A stretch of DNA of 64,000 bases from Spirochaetaceae bacterium (lineage in GTDB: Bacteria; Spirochaetota; Spirochaetia; DSM-27196; SKKC01). The notes under the pieces were generated by a model, which did no database searches, had not been told where the DNA came from, and was given only the letters and a program-made list of their open reading frames with translations. The stretch lies in the NCBI GenBank assembly GCA_007128315.1, contig SKXQ01000017.1, forward strand, positions 62,001 to 126,000, given 5' to 3'. The translations under genes and the position numbers were made by a program. This document shows positions 19,804-28,816 of the stretch, piece by piece. Position 1 is the stretch's first letter. Each line of letters starts with the position of its first letter.

Positions 19804-19841
19804 TTCCGGTAACTCGGTCTACACGGACAGTCGTTTGACCG

Positions 19842-19871
19842 TTGACTCTGAACTCTTTCGGAGGGTATCAT
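19842..19871 (+). promoter_or_regulatory. Predicted ssrA promoter TTGACT-N18-TATCAT
   Basis: Hexamers at 19842-19847 and 19866-19871; predicted start about 13 nt upstream of the mature tmRNA 5' end. Confidence 0.6.
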
Positions 19872-19891
19872 TCTTACTTACGCTTGATAAC

Positions 19892-20242
19892 GGGGGTGTT
19901 CCGGTTTCGACGGTGGAGATACCCGGGTCGTGCGTTGCAGGCGGAGCGCCAACTCCAAAAACTAGCACCATTTTACCTGCAGACAATGCAGATTTTGCAA
20001 TGGCAGCTTAATTAAGCCTGCCACGGATTCGTAAGACGCCGCCTCGAGGCTTACGCGATTCGACATAAACCGGGGCTTGCTGCGCAGTCCGTCCGGGGGC
20101 CGCGCGGGACACTATACCCGGACTGGAAGACTGAGTGGCACGTCGGTGCGCCGCCCGGTCTTTGAGACTTAAAGCACTGACTAAGCCTGTAGACGCGTGC
20201 GGACGGCTTCGCCGGACAGGGGTTCGATTCCCCTCACCTCCA
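19892..20242 (+). ncRNA. ssrA: tmRNA (SsrA); tag reading frame 19979-20011 encodes ADNADFAMAA
   Basis: 5' GGGGGUGUUCCGGUUUCGACGG; 3' tRNA-like end GGUUCGAUUCCCCUCACCUCCA; 5' GGGGGUG pairs with 3' CACCUCC. GCA resume codon at 19979 with A at -4, ending GCA GCT TAA. CCA is not encoded. Confidence 0.95.
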
Positions 20243-20260
20243 TACTTTTTCGAGATTCCC

Positions 20261-20290
20261 GAGACTGTGCCTGGTGCGTGTCTCATTTTT
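20261..20290 (+). terminator. Candidate rho-independent terminator of ssrA
   Basis: GAGAC...GTCTC stem followed by ATTTTT; overlaps the 3' end of the convergent pepN. Confidence 0.45.
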
Positions 20291-22856
20291 CGAGATTCCT
20301 GCTCATACCAGCCCGCACGGCGTGTTCTTCGATCGCCATCGCGATGGTCTCGTTTCCGATATCCGGATTATCTCTGCTGTAGCCTTCAAAGAACTTCTGT
20401 ATGTCTTCGCTCCGGTCCGCATCCGCCGAACGGGCGAAGAGTACAAGGGCAGTCAGCAGGTGAAACCGAGGAAGCTTGTGCGCTTTCACCTGACTGGTGG
20501 TGAACCAGTCCCACATTGCATTCGCCGTTCGGCTGTTGGACGAGGCGGCCGAGAGCATCAGGAAGCGATTCCGCATGGGAATGTGTTCCATGGTGAAATC
20601 AAGCATCTCGGCAAGAAGTTTCTCACCACGAACGTGTCCGAGAGCCGCAGCGATTTCCTGCGACTCGCTTTCGGAACATGTGGGTTCACTCAGACGACTC
20701 AGCATCTTTCTCACCAGCGTTTCTGATTCGCACGCAGCGATTCGGTACAACAGATTGCGCAGATCCGGGTGAACAGACGCAGGATCCGCCGACTCGACCA
20801 GTACACGAGCGGCTTTCCGAACAGCCTGACAGACGGCGACATCTTCGAAGACGTACAGTGCCCAGAAAACGGTCTCTCGGAGTATGCTTCGCGTGTGAGG
20901 CTCGCCGTCAGCTGGTTCGAGTCCCATCTGTTCGCTCGCAGTCTGAAGCAGAGCCCGTCCCGATTCCGCGACGAACGAAGCCTTCGCAGCGGAATGCCCG
21001 TGAAGTTCAGTGAGCGACCGGGCTATCTGATAGGTCGGAAGGAAATCGGTTTCACCCGTAAAATACGTCTGCAGGTATTCGAGGTAGGCTTCCAGGCGCA
21101 TGGTGCCGGCAGCAACGCGGGCATGCAGATCGTAAAGTATGCTGAACCGATCGCGGGGTCCGAGGACTCTTTCGGCGCACAGAGACCCGAGATCCTCAAG
21201 CATACCGGCCGAATACGAGACGCGGTAAAACCCGGCCTGGTCGGTGTTCAGTTTCACTGCACGGACACCTTCGGGTATGGTGATATCCAGCGTCTCTGCC
21301 GGCATGAGAACCGCGACCGTTTGTGACGATCCGTCGTTCAGGATATAGCGTATTGTCAGCGGAACCGGCGGGGTTTCTGATGGAACAGGCTCGGGAAGAT
21401 ACGTGAAACGCTTTTTTCTCAGGCGGAGTGTCCGGTCGTTCCGCCGGGCTTCGACGAGAGGATACCCGGGCGTGCGTATCCACGATTCCAGGGTCTCTCT
21501 CCTGAACTCAGGGGCGTCTGTAACACGGTGCACGCCTTCCTCAAAGGTCCGTAGAAAGCTGTCAGTATCGGCAGTCTCATGAGCATGGGCATCGACGTAG
21601 GCCCTGACGCCCGCACGAAATGCTGCGCGTTCGGGTGGAACTGTGGCGTCGCCATCGGAGGCGTCGTTCAAGCCACAGTCACCGAGATACAGGCGGAACA
21701 TACGCAGGATGGATGCTGCTTTCCGGTAGATGATCGGGGTCGTCGCCGGTCCGAACTCGAGTTCCTGACCCTCAGGAAACTCGACGGGAACAGTCGGACG
21801 TAAGGCATCGCGGTGGAACGCAACGTGCATCTGGTTGGCGACAAACTGGTCGAGTCCTTCAAACTCCGGGTGAAATGCATCTGTGATCACGTAGCCAAAG
21901 TAGGTTGCGAACGCTTCGTTCAGCCAGACATAGCTCCAGTCTTCCGGAGATACAAGGTCTCCGAACCACATGTGTGCGACCTCATGGTTGGTAATCTGGC
22001 AGACTCGCTCTCGCTCAGCTGCGGGTGTGGTACCCGGCCAGATAAGCACTCTGTTCTCCCTGAACGAGATGGCTCCGTAGTTTTCCATAGCTCCGAACGC
22101 GAAATCAGTGCATGCAATAAGGTCCATCTTGTCGATCGGAAAGGCGTGCCCCGTATACTCTTCTCCGAAACGGAGCGACTCGATGGTCCAGAGTATTGCT
22201 TCGTGTCCGTATCGAGCCAACCCCGGTCGAGCCGCACACCTGACAGGTATGCGCCAGCCGGTGTTTTCTGCAAACTCGAAGTCTCCGATTCCGAAGAAAA
22301 GCAGGTATGTCGACATCTTTGGAGTAGTTGCAAAGCGAATGCAATGACGGCCGTCTGAGAGAGGTTTATCGTCTTCGATGGCCGTATTAGAGATTCCGGT
22401 AAGCCCCGCTGCAATAATGAACTCGATATCGAAAAGCGCTTTCGCCTTCGGTCTGTCAATGCAGGGAAACGCAGCACGGGCGTCAGTTTCCTCAAACTGG
22501 GTAATCGCCATATAGCGGGTTTCCCCGTTTTCGCAATAGGAGGCGCGGTAGAGTCCTGCGAGTCTGTCGTTGATCGTGGCCGTGAAATGTACGGTAAGCG
22601 AGATCTCACCTGAACACTGGCGACCGAGCTCTATGTCGAGAGCCTGTGCCTCCGGGACAAGCGTAAAGGACACCTCTTCGGCCGGATCTGTACCCGACGA
22701 CAGCTCAACGCGGTGAACATCGAGATCACGGGCATCAAGACGTACCCGTGGTGTTTTCTCGTTAAGGATCCCCCGTATCGTGACGACGCCCGGACTGTTG
22801 AAGGTGTCCAGATCCGGCTCAATTCGAAGCTGGTAGTGTACTGGTGTGAATATCAT
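20283..22856 (-). CDS. pepN: M1-family aminopeptidase N
   Basis: GAMENYGAISFRE, HEVAHMWFGDLVSPEDWSYVWLNEAFATYFGY (HExxH-x18-E). Confidence 0.95.
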   Translation of the reverse strand: MIFTPVHYQLRIEPDLDTFNSPGVVTIRGILNEKTPRVRLDARDLDVHRVELSSGTDPAEEVSFTLVPEAQALDIELGRQCSGEISLTVHFTATINDRLAGLYRASYCENGETRYMAITQFEETDARAAFPCIDRPKAKALFDIEFIIAAGLTGISNTAIEDDKPLSDGRHCIRFATTPKMSTYLLFFGIGDFEFAENTGWRIPVRCAARPGLARYGHEAILWTIESLRFGEEYTGHAFPIDKMDLIACTDFAFGAMENYGAISFRENRVLIWPGTTPAAERERVCQITNHEVAHMWFGDLVSPEDWSYVWLNEAFATYFGYVITDAFHPEFEGLDQFVANQMHVAFHRDALRPTVPVEFPEGQELEFGPATTPIIYRKAASILRMFRLYLGDCGLNDASDGDATVPPERAAFRAGVRAYVDAHAHETADTDSFLRTFEEGVHRVTDAPEFRRETLESWIRTPGYPLVEARRNDRTLRLRKKRFTYLPEPVPSETPPVPLTIRYILNDGSSQTVAVLMPAETLDITIPEGVRAVKLNTDQAGFYRVSYSAGMLEDLGSLCAERVLGPRDRFSILYDLHARVAAGTMRLEAYLEYLQTYFTGETDFLPTYQIARSLTELHGHSAAKASFVAESGRALLQTASEQMGLEPADGEPHTRSILRETVFWALYVFEDVAVCQAVRKAARVLVESADPASVHPDLRNLLYRIAACESETLVRKMLSRLSEPTCSESESQEIAAALGHVRGEKLLAEMLDFTMEHIPMRNRFLMLSAASSNSRTANAMWDWFTTSQVKAHKLPRFHLLTALVLFARSADADRSEDIQKFFEGYSRDNPDIGNETIAMAIEEHAVRAGMSRNLEK

Positions 22857-23023
22857 CGGGAGTTTCCCCTTTGTCTGTGTATTTGTGACGCTTCCCTGAT
22901 CGCGTGGATCTCGGTTTCACTTTTTATGTCGAGGTTCTTTACCTGCAGTGCCATGCGCCTGTTCGTCTTGCGTGTTTTCCGGTGTCGGTCGAGCAGGTCA
23001 CCGAAAACGACGAGTACCCGCAC
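22853..23023 (-). CDS. Possible small basic protein (56 aa) between guaA and pepN
   Basis: GTG-initiated ORF MRVLVVFGDLLDRHRKTRKTNRRMALQVKNLDIKSETEIHAIREASQIHRQRGNSR; GGAG about 10 nt upstream; stop overlaps the pepN start as ATGA. Below the ORF-track size limit. Confidence 0.35.
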   Translation of the reverse strand: MRVLVVFGDLLDRHRKTRKTNRRMALQVKNLDIKSETEIHAIREASQIHRQRGNSR

Positions 23024-23030
23024 GATACGC

Positions 23031-24581
23031 CTACTCCCACTCTATTGTGGCGGGTGGCTTGCTCGAGACGTCGTAGACAACGCGACCGACTTCGGGAACT
23101 TCGTTCGTGATGCGGGCGCTGATTTCCAGAATATCTCTGCTTTCAAAGGGATAGACGTCGGCGGTCATGCCGTCGACGCTGACCACAGCGCGCAGGGCTA
23201 CCACCCCACCGTAGGCTCTGTCGTCGCCCGCAACCCCAACCGAGCTGATCGGGAGCAGGACGCAGAAGGCCTGCCAGATACGGTCGTAGAGCTTACGCTT
23301 GTGAAGCTCATCGATATAGATCCTGTCTGCCGCCTGAAGAACGCGTACGCGCTCCGGGGTAACCGATCCCAGGATTCTGACGGCGAGCCCCGGGCCCGGA
23401 AATGGATGTCTTCCGACAACGTGTTCCGGCAGACCGAGAACGCGTCCGAGATCGCGCACTTCATCCTTGTACAGCCAGGACAATGGCTCGATCAAGAGGC
23501 CGTCGTCGCGTTTTTTCTGTACGAGTGGACTTCTGACATTGTGGTGACTTTTGATAACTTTTGCATATTTTCCTACACCCTTTCCCGATTCGATCATGTC
23601 GGTATAGAGCGTGCCCTGGGCAAGAAAACCTTCGCCAATCTTGCGCGCGGCGAGTTCCTCCTGCTGAATGGAGATGAACAGATCACCGATGATTCGCCGT
23701 TTTTCTTCCGGATCAGGCTTTCCTTCCAGAGCGTCGTAGAAGCGTTCTTTTGCATCGATGATATGCACATGCTCTGCACCGAGTTGCTCGAGCGTCGTGC
23801 TTACCTCTTCGGTTTCCCCTGCCCGCATAAGCCCGGTGTCGACATACATCAGATGTACCTGCGATTTCCGGAGGGCAGACAGGATCAGTGCAGCGACGAC
23901 GGTGGAGTCAACGCCACCGGAGATAAGGACGAGAACGGAACCTTCGCCGGCCGTGCTCTGTATGTTCGTACGGGCGGTGTCCACGTACTGCTCCATGGAC
24001 CAGGACTGACGGGCTTTGCAGATACCTGTAGCAAAGTTTTCGAGTATCTGCGTTCCGTATTCGCAGTGGCTCACCTCGGGGTGAAACTGTATGCCTACGA
24101 TGGAGCTGTCGGCGTTCCGTACCGCCGCGGGCAGGCCGTGCTCGCTTTCCGCGATCAGAACGAAGTCCGCCGGAAGTTCGGCGAGACTGTCGCCATGGCT
24201 CATCCAGCTGACAAATCCGTCCGGAACATTGTTGAACAGGGGGTGATCCTGTCTGAGATGCAATCGGGAGCGACCGTATTCACGACGCTCTGCCCGGGAA
24301 ACCCGGCCGCCTGCCGCATCCACGATCTGCTGCAGACCGTAACAGATTCCGAGCACCGGAACACCTAGTTCGAGTATTGACGGGTGGATTCGCGGCGATT
24401 CGGGTTCATGCACGGAGGCGGGACTACCACTGAGAACGATGCCCCTGATCTCTGACACGAGGGATTCGGGAATCGGCTCTGTACCTGCGAGGATCTCTGC
24501 GTACACGCCACATTCCCTGATACGGCGGCCAATGAGCTGCGCGGTCTGACTGCCGAAATCAAGAACTGCAATGGTATCCAT
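23031..24581 (-). CDS. guaA: GMP synthase (glutamine-hydrolysing)
   Basis: VLGICYGLQQI, GIQFHPEVSH, ISGGVDSTVVAALI, C-terminal DVSSKPPATIEWE. Confidence 0.97.
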   Translation of the reverse strand: MDTIAVLDFGSQTAQLIGRRIRECGVYAEILAGTEPIPESLVSEIRGIVLSGSPASVHEPESPRIHPSILELGVPVLGICYGLQQIVDAAGGRVSRAERREYGRSRLHLRQDHPLFNNVPDGFVSWMSHGDSLAELPADFVLIAESEHGLPAAVRNADSSIVGIQFHPEVSHCEYGTQILENFATGICKARQSWSMEQYVDTARTNIQSTAGEGSVLVLISGGVDSTVVAALILSALRKSQVHLMYVDTGLMRAGETEEVSTTLEQLGAEHVHIIDAKERFYDALEGKPDPEEKRRIIGDLFISIQQEELAARKIGEGFLAQGTLYTDMIESGKGVGKYAKVIKSHHNVRSPLVQKKRDDGLLIEPLSWLYKDEVRDLGRVLGLPEHVVGRHPFPGPGLAVRILGSVTPERVRVLQAADRIYIDELHKRKLYDRIWQAFCVLLPISSVGVAGDDRAYGGVVALRAVVSVDGMTADVYPFESRDILEISARITNEVPEVGRVVYDVSSKPPATIEWE

Positions 24582-25807
24582 TATGCCTTCCAGGGGGTTC
24601 GTCGAATTATTGTCTGGTCGCGGCTGCTGCCGACGCTGACGATATCAATCGGAGCCTCGACAAAAGACTCTATAAACCTGATGTAGTCCTGCGCTCGCGC
24701 AGGGAGGTCCTCATATCTCGAGGCGTTCGCCGTTGAACGCTGCCAGCCCGGCAGTCGTTCGATCACCGGCACTGCCTGCTCGTACTGCCTGAGGCTGGCC
24801 GGAACGGTGCGCCAGGTTTTACCTTCGATCGTATACCCTGTGCACACGGCAATCTCATCGAAGCTGTCGTAGATGTCGAGCTTCGTGAGAACCAGTCCAT
24901 CAATGCTGTTCGTTCGGACCGCGTAGCGGAGTGCAACGAGATCAAGGTAGCCGCAGCGCCGAGGTCGACCGGTTGTCGCTCCGAACTCGTGTCCTATGGT
25001 CTGAACCCGCTCACCGAGATCGCCGTCGCGTTCGACGAGGAATTCGCTGGGGAAGGGACCGTTTCCGACCCGGGTCGAGTACGCCTTGAATACGCCGATA
25101 ACGCGATCGATACGCCGTGGACCGATGCCACCGCCAAGTGCCGCGCCACCAGAAGACGACATGCCACAACTGACATAGGGATAGGTCCCGAAGTCCAGGT
25201 CGAGCATGACACCCTGTGCTCCTTCGAGCAGAATACGACGCCCCTGGTGCGAGTGCATACGGTCGGAGAGATCACTCGACATGCGTTTCAGGCGATCACG
25301 GTAGGGCTGAAAATGTGCCTGTTCATCCGCCGACAGCTTCGCGAACGTTTCATCGTCCACCAGATCGCAGACGCGAACTCCGTCGCGGGCGGCTTTACGT
25401 GCATAGGCGACGCCAATACCGCGACCGGTTGTACCAATGGGCAGACGGCGACTGGCGTCGAGGCGTTTATCCTCCTCCCGGTCACCGGGAAGCAGTACGT
25501 GTGCTCGGTCACTGACAAGAACCCTGCCCTTCCACTGTATTCCCTGCGACTCGAGTGTATCGAGTTCCTGAAAAAGGGACGGCACATCGATGACCATGCC
25601 TATGCCGAGTGTGACAACGGTATTCGGATACAGAATGCCGCTTGGTACGAGATGAAGCGTAAACTTCTCACCGTCCCTGATTATCGTGTGCCCGGCATTT
25701 GCTCCACCGGAGAAGCGGACAACGTCGTCGGCCTGTTCGGCCAGAAAATCGACGATCTTCCCTTTCCCTTCATCGCCCCACTGGGCTCCGATAACGGTTA
25801 TTGTCAT
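24581..25807 (-). CDS. purA: Adenylosuccinate synthetase
   Basis: VIGAQWGDEGKGKIVDFLAEQADDVVRFSGGANAGHTI, GTTGRGIGVAYARKAARDGVRV. Confidence 0.97.
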   Translation of the reverse strand: MTITVIGAQWGDEGKGKIVDFLAEQADDVVRFSGGANAGHTIIRDGEKFTLHLVPSGILYPNTVVTLGIGMVIDVPSLFQELDTLESQGIQWKGRVLVSDRAHVLLPGDREEDKRLDASRRLPIGTTGRGIGVAYARKAARDGVRVCDLVDDETFAKLSADEQAHFQPYRDRLKRMSSDLSDRMHSHQGRRILLEGAQGVMLDLDFGTYPYVSCGMSSSGGAALGGGIGPRRIDRVIGVFKAYSTRVGNGPFPSEFLVERDGDLGERVQTIGHEFGATTGRPRRCGYLDLVALRYAVRTNSIDGLVLTKLDIYDSFDEIAVCTGYTIEGKTWRTVPASLRQYEQAVPVIERLPGWQRSTANASRYEDLPARAQDYIRFIESFVEAPIDIVSVGSSRDQTIIRRTPWKA

Positions 25808-25816
25808 AATTACTTC

Positions 25817-27274
25817 CTAACGCGAATAATTTGGCGGTTCCTGGGTGATTGACACATCGTGTACGTGTCCTTCCTTGAGGCCGGCCGCGCTAATCTTAAT
25901 GAACTTGGTATCCGCCCGCAATGCATCGAGATTCCTGCATCCGGTGTAACCCATACCTTTTTTGAGTCCGGTGACAAGCTGATGAAGAAAGGGCTTGAGT
26001 TCGCCTTTGTACGGCACTCGACCTTCTACGCCTTCGGGTACGGGCTCTTCGGTCGGGTCAGCCTGATAGCGGTCTCCGCTTCCCTGTCTGATTGCCCCGA
26101 TGCTCCCCATACCGCGGTACGACTTGAAGATGCGGCCTTCGTAGATGATCTCCCGTCCGGGACTCTCCTTGAGCCCCGCAAACAGATTTCCAATCATGAC
26201 CGCGTGTGCACCGGCTGCGAGCGCCTTGACCACATCACCAGAGTACTTGATGCCGCCATCGGCTATGACCGGAATGCCGTGCTTCGAGGCTACTTCTGCG
26301 GCAAGCCTGACCGCACTGAACTGGGGGACACCGATTCCCGCGACAACACGGGTGGTACAGATACTGCCGGGTCCCACACCGACCTTGATACCGTCAGCGC
26401 CTGCTCTGATCAGCGCTTCGGCCCCGTCGCCGGTTGCAACGTTTCCGGCGAGCACGGGAATATCAGGATAGTTTTCACGTACAAACTTCACGGTATCGAT
26501 GACGCTTCGCGTGTGCCCGTGAGCGGTATCAATTGCCACAAAATCGACCCGGTTTTCGGCAACTGCGCTCATGCGCTTCTCTATCTCGGTCGGTGACACT
26601 GCGGCTCCGACGAGCAGCCTGCCTGACCCGTCCATAGCTGCGTTTGGAAACTGCTGGTGTTTTTCGATGTCCTTCACGGTGATCAACCCGATCAGGCGCC
26701 CGTCGGAATCGACCACTGGAAGTTTTTCTATTTTGTATTCGTTAAAACGCATCTGTGCGTCTTCCAGACTCGGTATACCTTCGACACACACGGGTTTAGG
26801 TGTCATTACCATTTCCACGGTACTGTCAAAATCATCACAGAAGCGTAAATCACGACTGGTGATAATCCCGCACAGTTTTTCACCGTCGAGCACGGGAAGA
26901 CCGCTGATTCGATGCGAGCCCATGAGTTCCCAGACTTCACGTATGCGCTGATGCTTCGATACGGTCAGCGGGTTCTCGATGACCCAGTTCAGGTAACGCT
27001 TTACGGTTCCAACCTGGCGCCCCTGTTCGTCGGGGCTCATGTTCCGGTGAATAACACCTGCACCACCCTGCAGGGCAAGAGCGATGGCAAGATCCTGTTC
27101 GGTTACCGTGTCCATCGCGGCGCTTATGATCGGGACGTTCAGGTGTATGCCCCGGGCAATGGTCGTTCGGACATCTGCTTCACCCGGAAGAAAATCCGCG
27201 TATCCTGGTAAAAGCAGCACGTCGTCGTAGCTGAGGAACTCCGTCATCTGTTCTCCGGTCGCTGAATGATCCAT
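25817..27274 (-). CDS. guaB: Inosine-5'-monophosphate dehydrogenase
   Basis: [21 protein letters not shown] domains, [43 protein letters not shown] before ATG 27274. Confidence 0.97.
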   Translation of the reverse strand: MDHSATGEQMTEFLSYDDVLLLPGYADFLPGEADVRTTIARGIHLNVPIISAAMDTVTEQDLAIALALQGGAGVIHRNMSPDEQGRQVGTVKRYLNWVIENPLTVSKHQRIREVWELMGSHRISGLPVLDGEKLCGIITSRDLRFCDDFDSTVEMVMTPKPVCVEGIPSLEDAQMRFNEYKIEKLPVVDSDGRLIGLITVKDIEKHQQFPNAAMDGSGRLLVGAAVSPTEIEKRMSAVAENRVDFVAIDTAHGHTRSVIDTVKFVRENYPDIPVLAGNVATGDGAEALIRAGADGIKVGVGPGSICTTRVVAGIGVPQFSAVRLAAEVASKHGIPVIADGGIKYSGDVVKALAAGAHAVMIGNLFAGLKESPGREIIYEGRIFKSYRGMGSIGAIRQGSGDRYQADPTEEPVPEGVEGRVPYKGELKPFLHQLVTGLKKGMGYTGCRNLDALRADTKFIKISAAGLKEGHVHDVSITQEPPNYSR

Positions 27275-27283
27275 GTGGTTCTC

Positions 27284-28756
27284 CTATGTGGTTTTGTGTC
27301 CGACCTGATGCGCCAGGGATGCCATGCGTTCTCTCGCAGCTTCCGCGTTACTGAGTGCCTGTTCCACCGCCCGCCCTCGATACCGCTCCGGCACCGAAAA
27401 CAGCGCTTCCGCCTCGTAGCCGAGGCGTTTCCGGCTTGTCTCATCGATTGTGGTCCAGGTTCTGTGGTCCGATTTCAGCGCGTCCATGAGCGTAATCCCC
27501 TCGCTGCCGGCCTTCAGGGTTGCAACCCGTATCTGTTCGTGTGCGTCGGAAACGCCCGCAAGCGCGAGTAGTATGTACGCCGGTTCGGCCATGCACATGT
27601 CTCCGGCGGCCGAAAGGTTTCGCCGCATGTGATCAATATCAGGTTCTATACGGGAAAGAACCGTTGCGGTTCTGTGTACTGCCGCCGCAAAGCCTGCGAG
27701 GTACTCGGTGACAAACCGGCTGCTCGCCGAGTTAGTAAGATCCCGCTGATGCTCGGAAATCTGATCCATGTAGAAGGTCACAACTCGCGGAGCGTAGGCT
27801 TTCCAGAGGCTTTTTACGTGCTCCCAGTTCCAGGGGTTGCGTTTGTGTGGCATGGTTGAGCTTCCAACCTGTGTATCAGTGAACGCCTCGCGTGCTTCGG
27901 ATATCTCCGAGCGTTGCAGGTTGCGCATATCGTCGGCGAGGTTCGCCAGGATCCCGAAGGCGATATTGATTTCAAGCAGCACCCGCAAACTGTGTTCCGG
28001 TTCCACAAGCTGTGTAGAGTGGTCACTCGGCTTGAGGCCTACGCGAGATAGTACGTCACGTTCGAGACCTATGGGGTCGTCGGTGATCACCGAGGTAGCA
28101 TTATACGCACCGACGGCACCGGCGATTTTCCCCCGGAGATCGGTGAGTAAGTCGTGTATCCGTACGACGGACTTGGAAAGACGGGATGCATATTCGGCGA
28201 CCGCAAAGCCGAAGGTAACAGGAACGGCAAACTGTCCGTGTGTCCGTCCCACCTGAGCGGTCTCTGCGTACGTTTCGGACAGGTCACAGAGCAGATGGAC
28301 AACCCGGGCGGTTTCCGGAATAAGCACCTTCTCCACGGCGTCCCGGAGACGAAGGCTTGCCGCGGTATCGAGGATGTCGACGCTTGTGGCCCCGAGATGT
28401 ATGTACGGGGCCGCCTGAGGGGGCACATGCTTCTTCAACACGTTCACGAGCGCACGAATATTGTGTTGTGTCTTTTCTTCTTCGTCGGCGACTTCCGACG
28501 GGTCTATGGCGTCGGCGGAATCCCGGACGGCGGTGAACACCGCGTCGTCGCTGATCCCTTCCCGTTCAAGCAGAGCTACACAGAGTTCGGCTTCGACACG
28601 TGCGCAATAGCGTACCGATGCGTGCTCGCTGAGGACGTCGGCAAGCCGTTCGAAGACGTCCCTGTTCGAACGCCAGTACCGATGGTCAAGCGGTGAGAGG
28701 TTTCTGTAAATATCACGGGATTCCATAGCGAACAGTGCCACAGGCACGTCACTCAT
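27284..28756 (-). CDS. purB: Adenylosuccinate lyase
   Basis: TSVDILDTAASLRLRDAV, GRTHGQFAVPVTFG, VGSSTMPHKRNPWNWEHV. Start uncertain: ORF begins at 28825; 28756 or 28726 (MESRDIYRN) more likely. Confidence 0.92.
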   Translation of the reverse strand: MSDVPVALFAMESRDIYRNLSPLDHRYWRSNRDVFERLADVLSEHASVRYCARVEAELCVALLEREGISDDAVFTAVRDSADAIDPSEVADEEEKTQHNIRALVNVLKKHVPPQAAPYIHLGATSVDILDTAASLRLRDAVEKVLIPETARVVHLLCDLSETYAETAQVGRTHGQFAVPVTFGFAVAEYASRLSKSVVRIHDLLTDLRGKIAGAVGAYNATSVITDDPIGLERDVLSRVGLKPSDHSTQLVEPEHSLRVLLEINIAFGILANLADDMRNLQRSEISEAREAFTDTQVGSSTMPHKRNPWNWEHVKSLWKAYAPRVVTFYMDQISEHQRDLTNSASSRFVTEYLAGFAAAVHRTATVLSRIEPDIDHMRRNLSAAGDMCMAEPAYILLALAGVSDAHEQIRVATLKAGSEGITLMDALKSDHRTWTTIDETSRKRLGYEAEALFSVPERYRGRAVEQALSNAEAARERMASLAHQVGHKTT

Positions 28757-28816
28757 GTAAAGCGTTCGGTGCATTCCCATTCCCATATATGGAGGTTTCG
28801 GGTCATACTGGGCGCG

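Noticed and set aside
20180-20242. tRNA-like sequence GGTTCGATTCCCC
   Set aside because: This is the tRNA-like domain of the tmRNA, not an independent tRNA gene.
20135-20503. Plus-strand ORF covering the ssrA 3' end
   Set aside because: Overlaps the tmRNA tRNA-like domain and the 3' end of pepN; not coding.
22853-22954. VapB-like antitoxin or methionine aminopeptidase remnant in the guaA-pepN gap
   Set aside because: Similarity is a handful of residues by eye; no adjacent toxin gene and no longer match. Kept only as an unclassified small ORF.
22713-24368. 551-aa plus-strand ORF
   Set aside because: Entirely antisense to guaA (clear GMP synthase motifs); composition-driven shadow ORF.
24989-25852. 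287-aa plus-strand ORF
   Set aside because: Antisense to purA; no family features.
28735-28747. GTGCC-ACA-GGCAC inverted repeat near the purB start as a purine operator
   Set aside because: Short arms, inside possible purB coding sequence depending on the start codon, and not seen upstream of the other purine genes.
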